Under the pieces are notes generated by a model, which was not told the origin of the DNA, did no database searches, and saw nothing but the letters and a program-made list of their open reading frames with translations. A stretch of DNA of 64,000 bases from Ulva prolifera (Eukaryota > Chlorophyta > Ulvophyceae > Ulvales > Ulvaceae): contig CM041201.1 in NCBI GenBank assembly GCA_023078555.1, forward strand, positions 3,417,713 to 3,481,712, written 5' to 3'. Position 1 is the first letter of the stretch. Every line of letters begins with the position of its first letter. The position numbers were made by a program, and so were the translations under genes. Positions 1 through 11,869 of the stretch are shown here, piece after piece.

Positions 1-2254
1 CAGCACGGAGTGACTCAAAGGCCACTCCGATCCTCCTCTCGATCATGCCATTACAGCGATGAGCGGCTGTGGGGGTCAAGCGGTGAGTGATGCCACGACG
101 CTGGAGGTAGAGCTTTAAGGCCGCGACCATAAACTCTCCCCCTTTGTCGGTGTGTAGGATGCGCACACCCGGTTCACCTGGCTTCACCACATTCACCCGA
201 ATGCGTTCGATAATATAAGAGATCATGGCCGCAGCCTCACTCTTTTTGCGCAGACCTACCACGAAAGTATAACGGGTAAAGGCACACATCACAAACAAAA
301 CATATTTCACACCACCAATTCCTACTGGAGAGACAGGACCAGCTAAATCGGCGTGCAGTTGCTCACCAGGCCACTTGGCCTGGCCCATGAGCGCACGATC
401 ATTGGCGGAAAACTTGCCCGCAGGCACCTTGCCAATTCTGCAGCCGTGACACCGATTCCCCAGTGGCTCGGAATCGACATCCAGATTCAAATGACCATAA
501 AATTCACTGTTGGACTGCATTCGTTTTAGGACCCAATTTGACTGGTGAAAAGACAAATGCGCTAGAAAAGCAGGTTCCAGCAAGTATGCATCATATGGAA
601 CCTCAGCTCCCCCAGCATTGGGTCGCTTCAGGTCAATGGCCGCAACCGCCATATGATGCCACTGCTGTTGATCCTCAATAACTGAGGTCGGAAGGCTCTG
701 GTTAGACCAGACTACCCCCCTATTGACAGGCGCACCGACGAGAATAGGTTTGGTCTCTATTGCCATTTTAAACGCAAAGACAGGGTGACCATCCACATCT
801 AGTTCCTGATATTTGGCATCGTCCTCTACGTCGGTGGCCATATCACCCAGACCAGGGACATACAAGACATTCCTACGCGTGTCTAAGAACATCTGCTCGT
901 GTCTAAGACCCATCGTGCTGAGCAGGTTGTACGGACATTCAGGAGCATAGTATACGCCAGGAATTTCCACATCCAGTGGATGCTTGTTCCCATGCTTGTC
1001 CACATAAGCACCCAGGTTCACCTGAATGGTTCCCCTGCCCATGATAGAAAGCTGCCCTGGTCCCGCGAGATTGGCAACTTTCTGACATGGGCCGTACTCA
1101 GTGAACATTTCCCGATTTCCTACTATATGCATGTCCGACCCACTATCAACAATGATGTTCCACGGCATGGACGCGTCCGGCTGTGGATACTTGGCAGGCA
1201 TTTCAATAGTGCAAACATCTCTGGCCGCAGCCTGTTTGCGTTGGGGGCAGTTCGCACGCAAGTGTCCCTTCTTCTTGCAGAAGAAACAGGTCCTGGTCTC
1301 CTCGCGAGGAGCCTGGCCAGCTGCGAGAGCAGCGACCACAGGACCGTCACCACGGGGCTGCTTGCGCCAGCCATGGCCTGGTTTGCCCGCGGGCGCCCCA
1401 GACCTAGCCTGCAGCGACCGCTGTTGTTTGAGCAAATCAGCATGCTCAGTTAAACGCGATATTATCACATGAGGGGAGGAGTGTTGAACTTCGCCGCGCA
1501 CAGCGTTGAACTCCTCCCCCACCTCTAACAGTTTCAATCGTAGCCATCGCTGGCCCACATCGGCACCTAGTGCCTCCAGTTGAGTGTAAACACTCATCAC
1601 TTCACCACAGTATGTCGCAACATCTTTATTGTGTTGTGATAAAGAATTAAACCGACTCCACAGTCTGTGGATTTCGGCTTCAGTGCTAGGTCTGTACTTG
1701 GCAGTCAAGTAAGACCATGCTTCACACAAGTGTGACATGCGATAGACAGTCGTCCTATCCGCGTCAGGCAAAGACATTAGGACCTGTGTCCTCGCCCTAG
1801 CATGAACACGCTGTTCGTCCGCAGACGGTGCGTGCTGCAACAAATGATCTAACTCGAACTGACCTAACCACAAAAAGACTTTCTGTTCGTACGCAACGAA
1901 ACTTTCAGTCTTGTAATTCCAATCAGGCAATTTCCCTTTAGTCAAATCAGGTTCGCTACGTCCCCGAGACGCGCGCAGCGCCTCGGTTAACGTCTCGAGT
2001 GATATGAGTGACTCAGTGTGACCAGGATCGTTCACAACATGAGAGGAAAAAGGCACCTACTGACTGCTCTGCCCAGTGTGGGAAGAGGGTGGTGGCCGGA
2101 CAATTCGGCCGCCCCGGAGCAACATACCCGCAGGCTGTTCTCCGTCAGGGAGCTGCTGGTCAGCGTCCCTGTCGACGAGAGGCTGCTGGTCAGCATCGTC
2201 ACGCCTCTCTTCGCGAAGAGAATTGGCGTTGGAGTTTGCGTTCGAGAGAGACAT
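1..2254 (-). pseudogene. gag-pol fragment of copia copy 1, disrupted
   Basis: Translation from the ATG at 2254 gives the same gag N-terminus as the complete copy. A CAG-to-TAG change stops it at 2057-2059, after about 65 codons. Further on, the CCHC zinc knuckle, the DSGSD protease motif and the start of the integrase can still be aligned, but only in short open pieces. By comparison with the sister copy it is a dead allele of the same family. The end within the window is artificial, because the coding region continues to the left. Confidence 0.85.
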
Positions 2255-2560
2255 CCTGCATCGGGACAGATGGTTGTTTGTCGCGCGCAGCAACTAACCA
2301 GTGGGATTGCTCGCAAGCAAACAGGTTGAGAAAACAAGCGAACGCGTTCGCTCTTCTCAGCGCTGATCATTAAAACAACCTTCTCGAATTGTGTCTAACA
2401 TCAATATACTACGAGAGAGCTAAATGATGCCTGCGCTTTTGACCGCAGTCTGAGCGCCGGCAGAACATTGGAATGCCCGCCGTGTCTGCGCACAGACATT
2501 GGCCAACGGCTTCCTGAACAAGACCATAAACAGACATAAACGCTAACATCATCGATACCA

Positions 2561-2908
2561 TGTCAGAAAAGCTATCGTTTGTACAGGTCAGGACGCGCAG
2601 TCCTTATTCAGGTCAGGTCAGTACAGCCAGCATCTCATACCTGCTGCGCACAGAGGTAGAACCGAGAGATGCTTAAGGGAAGTGCTAGTACCGGGAAACA
2701 GTAAAGAGAATGGTTACAGATCTCAGTGTGCACATGCTTATATGCACACTGAACACACAAGGTTACGGCGGGAAACCCTCACGGGATCTCTCTCACTACA
2801 TCGAGACAATCTCGGCTGGCGGCTTACCCCTGCACTGGATCCGCGGATCGTCCGTGCATGGGTGCACCTGTCACCACACTGCTGCCCGCAGGCTCATGCA
2901 TTGTGACA
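2561..2908 (-). repeat. 5' LTR of copia copy 1
   Basis: This 348-base direct repeat starts TGTCAGAAAAGC and ends TTGTGACA on the plus strand, so it has the TG...CA ends of LTRs. It is nearly identical to the LTRs at 3157-3504 and 9388-9735. No partner LTR is visible because the element leaves the window. Confidence 0.9.
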
Positions 2909-3156
2909 TCCGTACATTGGCATCACAAGATAACAGCACTGTAGTCACAACACACAATGATCATTATGATTCGCAATTTATGTATGTATGTCCAGGAAAC
3001 ACGGTTCCCTGCCAAACGGCCGCGTGTAGATTAATGGGACCGGCTAGCCAAGATGAAAGACGCAGTCACAGAGTCCGAGTAGCTGTGATTTATCTACATC
3101 AACGAAAGCATTTCGTAAGTGGGCTTGAGAAGCTTGAAATTAAATGTGCCCGTGGC
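2909..3156. other. Spacer between the two copia elements
   Basis: These 248 bases separate the 5' LTR of copia copy 1 from the 3' LTR of the complete copy. I see no gene or repeat in them. They end with GTGGC, the left target duplication of the complete copia element. Confidence 0.6.
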
Positions 3157-3504
3157 TGTCAGAAAAGCTATCGTTTGTACAGGTCAGGACGCGCAGTCCT
3201 TATTCAGGTCAGGTCAGTACAGCCAGCATCTCATACCTGCTGCGCACAGAGGTAGAACCGAGAGATGCTTAAGGGAAGTGCTAGTACCGGGAAACAGTGA
3301 AGAGAAAGGTTACAGATCTCAGTGTGCACGAGCTTATATGCACACTGAACACTCAAGGTTACGGCGGGAAACCCTCGCGGGATCTCTCTCACTACATCGA
3401 GACAATCTTGGCTGGCGGCTTACCCCTGCACTGGATCCGCGGATCGTCCGTGCATGGGTGCACCTGTCACCACACTGCTGCCCGCAGGCTCATGCATTGT
3501 GACA
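3157..3504 (-). repeat. 3' LTR of the complete copia element
   Basis: This 348-base LTR starts TGTCAGAAAAGC and ends GTGACA on the plus strand. It differs from the 5' LTR at 9388-9735 at a handful of bases, for example in the stretch around 3299-3351. The polypurine tract lies immediately beside it at 3505-3514. Confidence 0.95.
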
Positions 3505-3514
3505 CTCCCCCATA
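3505..3514 (-). other. Polypurine tract of the copia element
   Basis: The minus strand reads TATGGGGGAG directly against the 3' LTR. This is where the polypurine tract that primes plus-strand DNA synthesis should lie. Confidence 0.7.
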
Positions 3515-3521
3515 AACCCTG

Positions 3522-6500
3522 CTACGTCTCCACTAGCTGGAGTTTATTACGAACTTCTAGCAAAGCAGGTCCGGGCAGCACTTTAGTAAACACATCCGCT
3601 AACTGATCAACAGTGCCCACCCATGCTACCTTAAGTTCATCCATCTGGACATATTCCCGCACTCGCAAGTGCCGCACACGAATGTGCTTGGATCTGTCAG
3701 TGGACACAGCATTCACAGCCAATATATTGGCACTCTTATTGTCACCCCACAGAGTCGGCTTATGTGGGACGAGTTTCAGATCGAGAAGCAACTGCTTCAC
3801 CCACATTAACTCGTTGGCTGTTGCACTCATCGCAATGAGTTCAGCCTCTGTTGTATCCCCAGCCACTATACTCTGCTTCTTCGAACGCCAGAGAACACAG
3901 TTCCCATGCACCCGAATGACCATACCAGACACGCTTTTCAGATCGGCAGAGTTCGCAAAATCTGCATCTGAATAAGCCTCTAACAAACACCCGTGTCCCT
4001 CAGAGCCTACAAATTTTATTCCTAAGTTCTTTGTGAACTGCAGGTATCTCAGAACATGTTGCACGGCAGACCAATGTTCCTTCAGACTACTAGACATGTG
4101 CCGGGCCAGGGCATGTGCCACATAACTCAGGTCAGGTCGTGTCACTCCTGCAATATACTGGATACTTCCTACAGCACTCATGAACCTGGAATGCTCAGCA
4201 GCACTGGCTTTTTCCAGGTCAGGATGCTCTTTCGCACTCCTTAGTTGTTGCCGCGGCACTAAGGGAGTGGGAGACTTGCGACAGTCAGACATACTGTACT
4301 TTTCAAGCAAGTTGTGAATTTTGTTTCGTTGTGTCATGATGATTGTTTTGGCCTTCCGATCACGCATGATCTCTGTGCCAAGTGCCCATGCAAGTTCACC
4401 TAAGTCTCTGCCTTCGAATTTCGTGAGAATGATATCGACAAGTTCTTGCAGCCCCGCAGAGCTGCTAAAAACGAACAAGTCATCAACCCATAAGAAAATG
4501 AAGCAACGACCAGATGTTCTAACATACAGTCCGGGATCACTTTGTGCGCACACGAATCCCATCTCAGCTAAAACCTTTATTAAAGCTTTATGCCACTCGC
4601 GAGCAGCTTGCTTCAGGCCATACAAGGTTTTATGCAATCGCCATACATGTGCTGTCCCGTCAGTGAAGAACGGGGGCTGTTCAACGAACACTTCTTCTTC
4701 TAACTCACCATTCAGAAAAGCGCACTGAATGTCTATATGCCTAATCTCTAAATCTTCCTGAGCAGCAACTGACAGCAACACACGCAGTGTCGCATAACTA
4801 CCAACAGGAGACCAAGTCTCAAAGAAGTCAATCCCTTCTACTTGAGAAAAACCACGCGCTACATAACGCGCCTTATAGCGCTGAATCTCCCCCGCAGGCC
4901 CACGCTTAATCTTAAGCACCCATTTGCCCGAGATAGCCCGTTTGCCCGCAGGCAGATAGCACAACCCGAAGGTTCCGTGCTCACCCAGTGCATCTACCTC
5001 CTCCTGCATGGCACGCAGCCATGCATCCCTGTCAGCACTCGCGAGTGCTTCCTTCAAAGAAGGCATATCAGGGTCGGAGGGCTTCTGCTTCCTGGCGGCA
5101 GCTGCTCTGCGCGACCCACGACGCTGAGCATTCTGCTGCTCACCAGACTCCACATGCTGAGGCTTCAGGCCTGCTCAGGACACTCCACAGTCAGCCGCGG
5201 CTGATGTGTCCTGATCGCAAGCTGAAACATCAATAGCAGCTACAAATGTTTCACTACTAGCAATGTCAGAGCCCGCAGGCTCATGCATTTGTACAGCTGC
5301 TACATCCGCAGCCAATGGAACAAGGCGTCTGCGTACAAGAGGATTGATTTTAATACGAGGAAGGGCGGCTGGAATGGCCCTCACCTCGTCAGGCAAATCA
5401 ACCCCAACTGCGGCTGAGGGGTCCGGATCCTCTCCCCCTAATTCGGATCCGGTCTCCACCTCATCTGGCTCATCCTCCCAGAAGGGCCTCGGCGCCTCAG
5501 CTCCTCGCAAGGGCTAAGCAACTGCCCCCGCGCCAGATGCTGAGGCCGCTGCCGAATTACTCCCAGAGCGGACCCGCTGAGCCTCCAGATTCTGATGAGC
5601 CGCAGCTCTTTCATCATCTGAGACGGTGTAGTCCATGCGCTGTTCGTCATCGTCGTCATAGATGCCATGGCTGTCATCATCGGACGGATCCTCCATGTCG
5701 TCATCAGACGCACTGACAGACATGTTGATGGGGAGCGCAACTTCCACACCAGGGTCGTGCAACACAGCATTGCGCGTGACAACATACCGCGCGGTGCGAG
5801 AGGGCGTGGCGACAGGATGATGCACTTCGCCGTGAACACGAGGGGGAGCAGGGACGGCAGGGTGAGCAGCAGCTCTGGATATTGCACGCGTGCGGTGCAA
5901 AGCTGTTCTGGCTATTTCCGGCGTTGCCCTAGCAGGGTCACGCCGGATAATCTCCGCAGAGGAGCCAGCTCCAAATCGTGGAGAGTACGCAGTGGGATCA
6001 GGGTCAGGGGTGTCCTGCCGGAATGTCATTTCCATGACAGGAACCCTACCATGACCAGGGGGGGTGTGCAGCTGGTCACGCAGACGGCGCAGCACTCCCC
6101 CATCATACGTGTGCTCTGCCGCGAAAGGAGAAACATCGGCGTCAGTCACACGCTCACCCTCATTGTCCCCCTCGAAAGCAACCGTGTAGGAGTTCGCAAA
6201 CTCCTCAGGTTCTCTCTTGTCCACAACGGCGGACGCATCGTACTTGCGTACGTGCCGGATCATCTGATCCGCAGTGCACATCACTTGACGCACAACAAAC
6301 ACCCTACCCCCAGGAACATCCTGGGCGTACACACGTTGCATGCTGGGGCCTAACCCAGCCCCGACCCAGTATGCAGGCACACCCCGGGGGGACAACTTCC
6401 GCAGCTTGTCATCCCTAGGGTATGCATACACCTCAACCCCCCATGGACGCTGCTGCCGCAGCAGATCTTGGAACACCTCAACGGAGGTGTCTCTGAAAAA

Positions 6501-9080
6501 GGCCATGTAAGGAATGATATCCTTATCACAAGACCGCACTAAAAACTCATCTAATTCTGTCGTCGCAAGTAACTTGTACTTGCGTTTCTCCTCATCCCTC
6601 AAATTATCGCGCTCGGCCTTTTTCATGCGCTGTCCCTTCCCCAGGCTCTTCTCAGCTTCGTCAACGTCCGCAGACGCATTGACAGCATGCTGAGCTTTCA
6701 GGCCCTTGAGGATGCTCGCCAGTTTGTCATGGTACAATGCCGACGACGGCGTGAGATTGTGACCATGGACAACACTGGCGAGGCATTCTATCCACAGGAA
6801 CAGAGGCAGGCCGCTCGCGAGCAGCACAGCACGGAGTGACTCAAAGGCCACTCCGATCCTCCTCTCGATCATGCCATTACAGCGATGAGCGGCTGTGGGG
6901 GTCAAGCGGTGAGTAATGCCACGATGCTGGAGGTAGAGTTTTAAGGCCGCGACCATGAACTCTCCCCCTTTGTCGGTGTGTAGGATGCGCACACCCGGTT
7001 CACCTGGCTTCACCACATTTACCCGAATGCGCTCAATAATGTAAGAGATCATGGCCGCAGCCTCACTCTTTTTGCGCAGACCGACCACGAAAGTATAACG
7101 GGTAAAGGCACACATCACAAACAAAACATATTTCACACCACCAATTCCTACTGGAGAGACAGGACCAGCTAAATCGGCGTGCAGTTGCTCACCAGGCCAC
7201 TTGGCCTGACCCATGAGCTCACGATCATTGGCAGAGCACTTGCCCGCAGGCACTTTGCCAATTCTGCAGCCGTGACACCGATTCCCCAGTGGCTCGGAAT
7301 CGACATCCAAATTCAAATGACCATAAAATTCACTGTTAGACTGCATGCGTTTTAGAACCCAATTAGACTGATGAAAAGACAAATGTGCTAGAAAAGCAGG
7401 TTCCAGCAAGTATGCATCATATGGGACCTCAGCTCCCCCAGCATTGGGTCGCTTCAGGTCAATGGCCGCGACCGCCACATGATGCCACTGCTGTTGATCC
7501 TCAATAACTGAGGTCGGGCTGCTCTGGTTGGACCAGACTACCCCCCTATTGACGGGCGCACCGACGAGAATTGGTTTCGTATCTACTGCCATTTTAAAAG
7601 CAAAAACAAGATGACCGTCCACATCTAATTCCTGATACTTGACGTCATCTTCTACGTCGGTAGCCATATCACCCAGACCAGGAACATACAACACATTTCG
7701 ACGCGTGTCTAGGAACATCTGCTCATGTCTAAGACCCATCGTGCTGAGCAGGTTGTACGGACATTCAGGGGCATAGTAGACACCAGGGATTTCCACATCC
7801 AGCGGATGCTGGTTCCCATACTTGTCCACATAAGTACCCAGGTTCACCTGAATGGTTCCCCTGCCCATGATAGAAAGCTGCCCTGGTCCCGCGAGATTGG
7901 CAACTCTCTGACACGGGCCGTACTCAGTGAACATTTCCCGATTTCCTACTATATGCATGTCCGACCCACTATCAACAATGATGTTCCACGGAAGGGACGC
8001 GTCCGGCTGTGGATACTTGGCAGGCATTTCTATAGTGCAAACATCCTTGGCCGCAGCCTGTTTGCGTTGGGGGCAGTTTGCACGTAAATGTCCCTTCTTC
8101 TTGCAGAAGAAACAGGTCCTGGTCTCCTCGCGAGGAGCCTGGCCAGCTGCGAGAGCAGCGACCACAGGGCCATCACCACGGTGCTGCTTGCGCCAGCCAT
8201 GGCCTGGTTTGCCCGCGGGCACCCCAGACCTAGCCTGCAGCGACCGCTGTTGTTTGAGCAAATCAGCGTGCTCAGTCAAACGTGATATTATCACATGAGG
8301 GGAGGAGTGTAGAACTTCGCCGCGCACAGCGTTGAACTCCTCCCCCACCTCTAACAGTTTCAAACGTAGCCATCGCTGGCCCACATCGGCACCTAGTGCC
8401 TCCAGTTGAGTGTAAACACTCATCACATCACCACAATATGTCGCAACATCTTTATTGTTTTGTGACAAAGAATTAAACCGACTCCACAGTCTGTGGATTT
8501 CGGCTTCAGTGCTAGGTCTGTACTTGGCAGTCAAGTAAGACCATGCTTCACACAAATGTGACATGCGATAGACAGTCGTCCTATCCGCGTCAGGCAAAGA
8601 CATTAGGACCTGTGTCCTCGCCCTAGCATGAACACGCTGTTCGTCCGCAGACGGTGCGTGCTGCAACAAATGATCTAATTCGAATTGACCTAACCACAAA
8701 AAGACTTTCTGTTCGTACGCAACGAAACTTTCAGTCTTGTGATTCCACTCAGGCAATTTCCCTTTAGTCAAATCAGGTTCGCTACGTCCCCGAGACGCGC
8801 GCAGCGCCTCGGTTAACGTTTCGAGTGATATGAGTGACTCAGTGTGACCAGGATCGTTCACAACATGAGAGGAAAAAGGCACCTGCTGGCTGCTCTGCCC
8901 AGTGTGGGAAGAGGGTCGTGGCCGGACAATTCGTCCGCCCCGGAGCAACATACCCGCAGGCTGTTCTCCGTCAGGGAGCTGCTGGTCAGCGTCCCTGTCG
9001 ACGAGAGGCTGCTGGTCAGCATCGTCACGCCTCTCCTCGTGAGGAGAGTTGGCGTTGGAGTTGGCGTTCGAAAGAGACAT
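3522..9080 (-). pseudogene. Copia gag-pol polyprotein with two in-frame stop codons
   Basis: One reading frame of 1853 codons runs from the ATG at 9080 to the stop at 3522. It is broken only by TAG at 5514-5516 and TGA at 5175-5177, both in the linker between integrase and RT. Approximate residues are: gag to 320, CCHC zinc knuckle (CFFCKKKGHLRANC) at 321, protease DSGSD at 368, integrase with HADLAGP, HTDKGGEF near 700 and a downstream Asn/Glu motif, RT with AFLNGE near 1447 and VDD near 1530, and RNase H with YSDADFA near 1700. The RT box is WVDD rather than the usual YVDD. The product would copy and integrate the element. The two stops suggest recent inactivation; readthrough is possible but unsupported. 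The open frame extends upstream to a TTG at 9119, but 9080 is the first ATG. Confidence 0.93.
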
Positions 9081-9367
9081 CCTGCAATAGGACAGACGGT
9101 TGTTTGTCGCGCGCAGCAACTAACCGGTGGGATGGCTCGCAAGCCGACTGGTTGAGAAAATAAAACGAACGCGTTCGCTTTTCTCAGCGCTGATCATTAA
9201 AACAAACTTCTCGAATTGCGTCTAACAACAATACACTACGAGAAAGCTAAATGATGCCTGCGCTTTTGACCGCAGTCTGAGCGCCGGCAGAACATTGGAA
9301 TGCCCGCCGTGTCTGCGCACAGACATTGGCCAACGGCTTCCTGAACAAGACCATAAACAGACATAAA

Positions 9368-9387
9368 CGCTAACATCATCGATACCA
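9368..9387 (-). other. Primer-binding site of the copia element
   Basis: Immediately after the 5' LTR the minus strand reads TGGTATCGATGATG. The first seven bases match the TGGTATC start of the initiator-methionine tRNA site used by many copia elements. The match then breaks down, so the primer tRNA is uncertain. Confidence 0.6.
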
Positions 9388-9735
9388 TGTCAGAAAAGCT
9401 ATCGTTTGTACAGGTCAGGACGCGCAGTCCTTATTCAGGTCAGGTCAGTACAGCCAGCATCTCATACCTGCTGCGCACAGAGGTAGAACCGAGAGATGCT
9501 TAAGGGAAGTGCTAGTACCGGGAAACAGTAAAGAGAATGGTTACAGATCTCAGTGTGCACATGCTTATATGCACACTGAACACACAAGGTTACGGCGGGA
9601 AACCCTCACGGGATCTCTCTCACTACATCGAGACAATCTCGGCTGGCGGCTTACCCCTGCACTGGATCCGCGGATCGTCCGTGCATGGGTGCACCTGTCA
9701 CCACACTGCTGCCCGCAGGCTCATGCATTGTGACA
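9388..9735 (-). repeat. 5' LTR of the complete copia element
   Basis: This 348-base LTR has TG...CA ends on the plus strand. It should carry the element's promoter on the minus strand, but I could not identify a specific TATA box with confidence. It is followed on the plus side by the target duplication GTGGC at 9736-9740. Confidence 0.95.
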
Positions 9736-9740
9736 GTGGC

Positions 9741-10095
9741 ACATGTCATGCTCTCTCGTTTTGAACAGCAAAATGTGACAGCATTCATAAGAACCTTGCA
9801 CAAATATGGTTGGGGTACCCTCTCCTCAACATCACTCACTCCAATACATATAATATCAGCCTAATGTTCATCTCTGCTGCCTATTCAGGGCTTTTCATTA
9901 CCGTATCCTTACACACCAGCTCCTCCTGACCAAAGCCAAGCCCAAGACAATCCTTACAATAGGGACACAGTCAGGTGTCCTTATGACCGTTGTGCCGGCC
10001 TGGCCCCCCTCATAAGGACAGTGTTATTCACAAGGTGGCTGTAAGGACAACATAGTGCTGCCTCACCGTAATGCTCGCATATGGAATGAATAAGG
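9741..10095. other. Flank between the copia element and the LINE RT
   Basis: There is no gene here. On the minus strand, just after the LINE stop codon, the sequence CGGTGAGGCAGCAC is followed by TTGTCCTTACAG (about 10040-10075). This resembles the 3' end shared by the LINE copies elsewhere in the window. The rest contains several TAAGGACA-type repeats in both orientations (about 9975-10045). Confidence 0.45.
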
Positions 10096-11750
10096 TCAAC
10101 TCAGTGCTGTTAGTGCATGGCGCATCTGGGTCTCCTTTGCCACCTTCTTGCAGACCATGGCGTGGTCTGGTTCGGCGGCAACACCTGCACTGCATTTGCA
10201 CGGAGGGGGGGGGACGTCCGTCGGGACGCGGAATCGCAGGCGGTGCCACACCGCCAGGACAAACATGTCGTCGCCCATGGTGAGAACGCCGCCCGGCAGA
10301 GCGGAGAGGAAGGCGCCTGCAGGCCCCCCCGAAGCGCTCCTGAGCCACGCCGCTTCCCGCCTGCCGGCCGGCGTGTCGAGGTCGATGCCCTGTAGCACGA
10401 GTGAGGCCGCATGGTCCGCGACCGCGCGCCCCACCTCGCGCTGGGCCGCTAGCAGCTTGCCCGAGACGAACTCGTCCGGCAGGTCACGGGCATCCGCCTC
10501 CCACCCCAGCAGCTCATGCAGCTCGTCGAACAAGCCCTGCCAGCGCTGCAACAGGCTGCCCCAGCTGTGGCCGCGGAGGGGGCGGAGCAGGTCCGGGCAG
10601 CCGGCGAGGTTGCGCTCGGCCGTGCCGGCCCTCGACAGGAAAGCCGCGTCAGCGACGCTGTCCACCAGCATCGTCAGTCCGAGCCCGCCATGCCTGACAG
10701 GGGACATCAGCCGGTAAGCAAGCCGCCGCGTCTCAGCGTCAGTGGCCGAGTTGTCAGACGCGGCAGCAGCCTCCGCAACCTCCGGCGGCAGGCACAGGAT
10801 TGCGGCGGCACCGCGCCACACAGCAGCCTCCGCCCTGCGCATGTGCGGCTCGAGCACGGCATACGGCACCGTCCGCATCAGGTGCGTCATGCGCACACTC
10901 AGGGACACACGCAGCAAGAGGAACTGCGCCTGCACTGAGAGCGGGATGCGCACGAGGGTCTCGACGAGGCCCTCGACCTCGCGCGCCCGCGCGTCCAGCA
11001 CCTCGGCGACGTACTCCGGGGTGCCCAGCGGCGTGCCGACAGCCTTGAAGCCCGCGTGCAGATCCCGAATGCCGAGCTCTGCGGCCACGGCGGCCGCCGC
11101 CTCGGTGTCGGCGCTGTGGACGCCGCATTTTGCCGGGTTCACCTCAAGCCCAATGCTGCGCACGCCGTCAGCTTCCACGCACAGCCGCCGGAACACGGCA
11201 GCTCCAGCCGCGAGGTCGTCCGCAATGCTGATGTCGTCCAGGTACGCCACCACAGGTGCGCCGGCGCCTGACGCGTCGACGCGCTCCAAGACAGGCTGCA
11301 GGGTCAACGCAAACAGGAGGGGGCCCAGGGGGTCACCTTGGCGGACGCCACGTTGGCAGAGGACCGGCTCGACGTCCTCCGGAGCGCCCGCGATGTGCAG
11401 CGGGGTCCCGGCGCCGTACGCCCACTGCGTGAAGGGCAGCAGCGCCGGGGCACGCTCCTTCACGGCAGCGAACATGGCCGCGCGGTCGATGCAGTTGAAG
11501 GCGTTCTTCATGTCGACCGAGAACACCGAAGCGCCCTCGGCCAGAGCAGAAGACAGGCCGTGCACGACTGTCTCGGTCCCGCCCCGTGTGCCAACGCCGA
11601 CCTGCAGCGGCGCCAGGCTCTCTCCGATGCCGCGGCCGTACTCGCGCAGGGCGCACACTGCCGCGAACCGGTACCAGGTCTCCCCCACCGCGATCGGTCG
11701 CGTGCCACCGTCCGGCTTCTCCAGGCCGATGAGGAGCCCGTCCAGCAGGA
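10096..11750 (-). pseudogene. 5'-truncated LINE (non-LTR retrotransposon) reverse transcriptase
   Basis: About 550 open codons encode the RT part of a non-LTR retrotransposon. The start is inside the RT, at EKPDGGTRPIAVGE. It continues through MKNAFNCIDR, the QGDPLGPLLF box and the catalytic box YLDDI, then the thumb region. A C-terminal knuckle of CxC...H...C form (CKC...DHAMVC) follows, and the frame ends at MRHALTALS. Upstream RT and any endonuclease are missing. The C-terminal RGDILAFF-type domain seen in the fragment at 48.9-49.8 kb is also absent, so both ends are truncated. The upstream in-frame extension comes from the TTTAC-tailed repeat and is not protein. It is therefore an immobile fragment. 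Confidence 0.88.
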
Positions 11751-11768
11751 ACGTAAAGTACAGTAATC

Positions 11769-11854
11769 GAAAGTAAAGTAAAGTAAATCTGAATTTACTG
11801 AGCCGTATCCTATTGGACATTGTCAACTCCGAATTAATGGGACCACATATGCCG
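11769..11854 (-). repeat. TTTAC-tailed short repeat, copy 1
   Basis: On the minus strand this repeat starts near GGCATATGTGGTCCC, continues with TTAATTCGGAGTTG and ends in repeated TTTAC. The same unit recurs at 48045-48127 and 59650-59737, with shorter pieces at 24169-24215 and 58896-58925. The tandem TTTAC tail suggests the 3' end of a LINE or SINE. The truncated RT fragment begins directly after this tail. Confidence 0.75.
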
Positions 11855-11869
11855 AAGGGGTAAACCACC

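Larger units (their letters stand above)
1..2908 (-). mobile_element. Copia-type LTR retrotransposon, copy 1, 5' part only (cut by the window edge)
   Basis: This minus-strand element begins with its 5' LTR at 2561-2908 and runs off the left edge of the window within the integrase region. It matches the complete copy downstream (6825-9735) almost base for base, with scattered substitutions. Its 3' LTR and RT/RNase H part lie outside the window, so its target duplication cannot be checked. It is in the same orientation as the complete copy, with 248 bases of other DNA between them. Confidence 0.9.
3157..9735 (-). mobile_element. Complete Ty1/copia LTR retrotransposon
   Basis: This 6579-base element lies on the minus strand between two 348-base LTRs. 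It is flanked by the five-base direct repeat GTGGC (3152-3156 and 9736-9740), the expected target duplication. A primer-binding site adjoins the 5' LTR and a short polypurine tract adjoins the 3' LTR. Inside is one long gag-pol frame in the copia order of gag, protease, integrase, RT and RNase H. The insertion is young: the LTRs differ at only a few positions and the frame has just two stops. Confidence 0.97.

Noticed and set aside
3522-9080. Alternative genetic code to explain TAG and TGA inside gag-pol
   Set aside because: The other genes in the window end normally with TAG, TGA and TAA, so reassignment is not supported.
1-9735. One copia element nested inside another
   Set aside because: The two copies are in tandem orientation, 248 bases apart. 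The complete copy has its own GTGGC duplication at both ends and does not interrupt the first.
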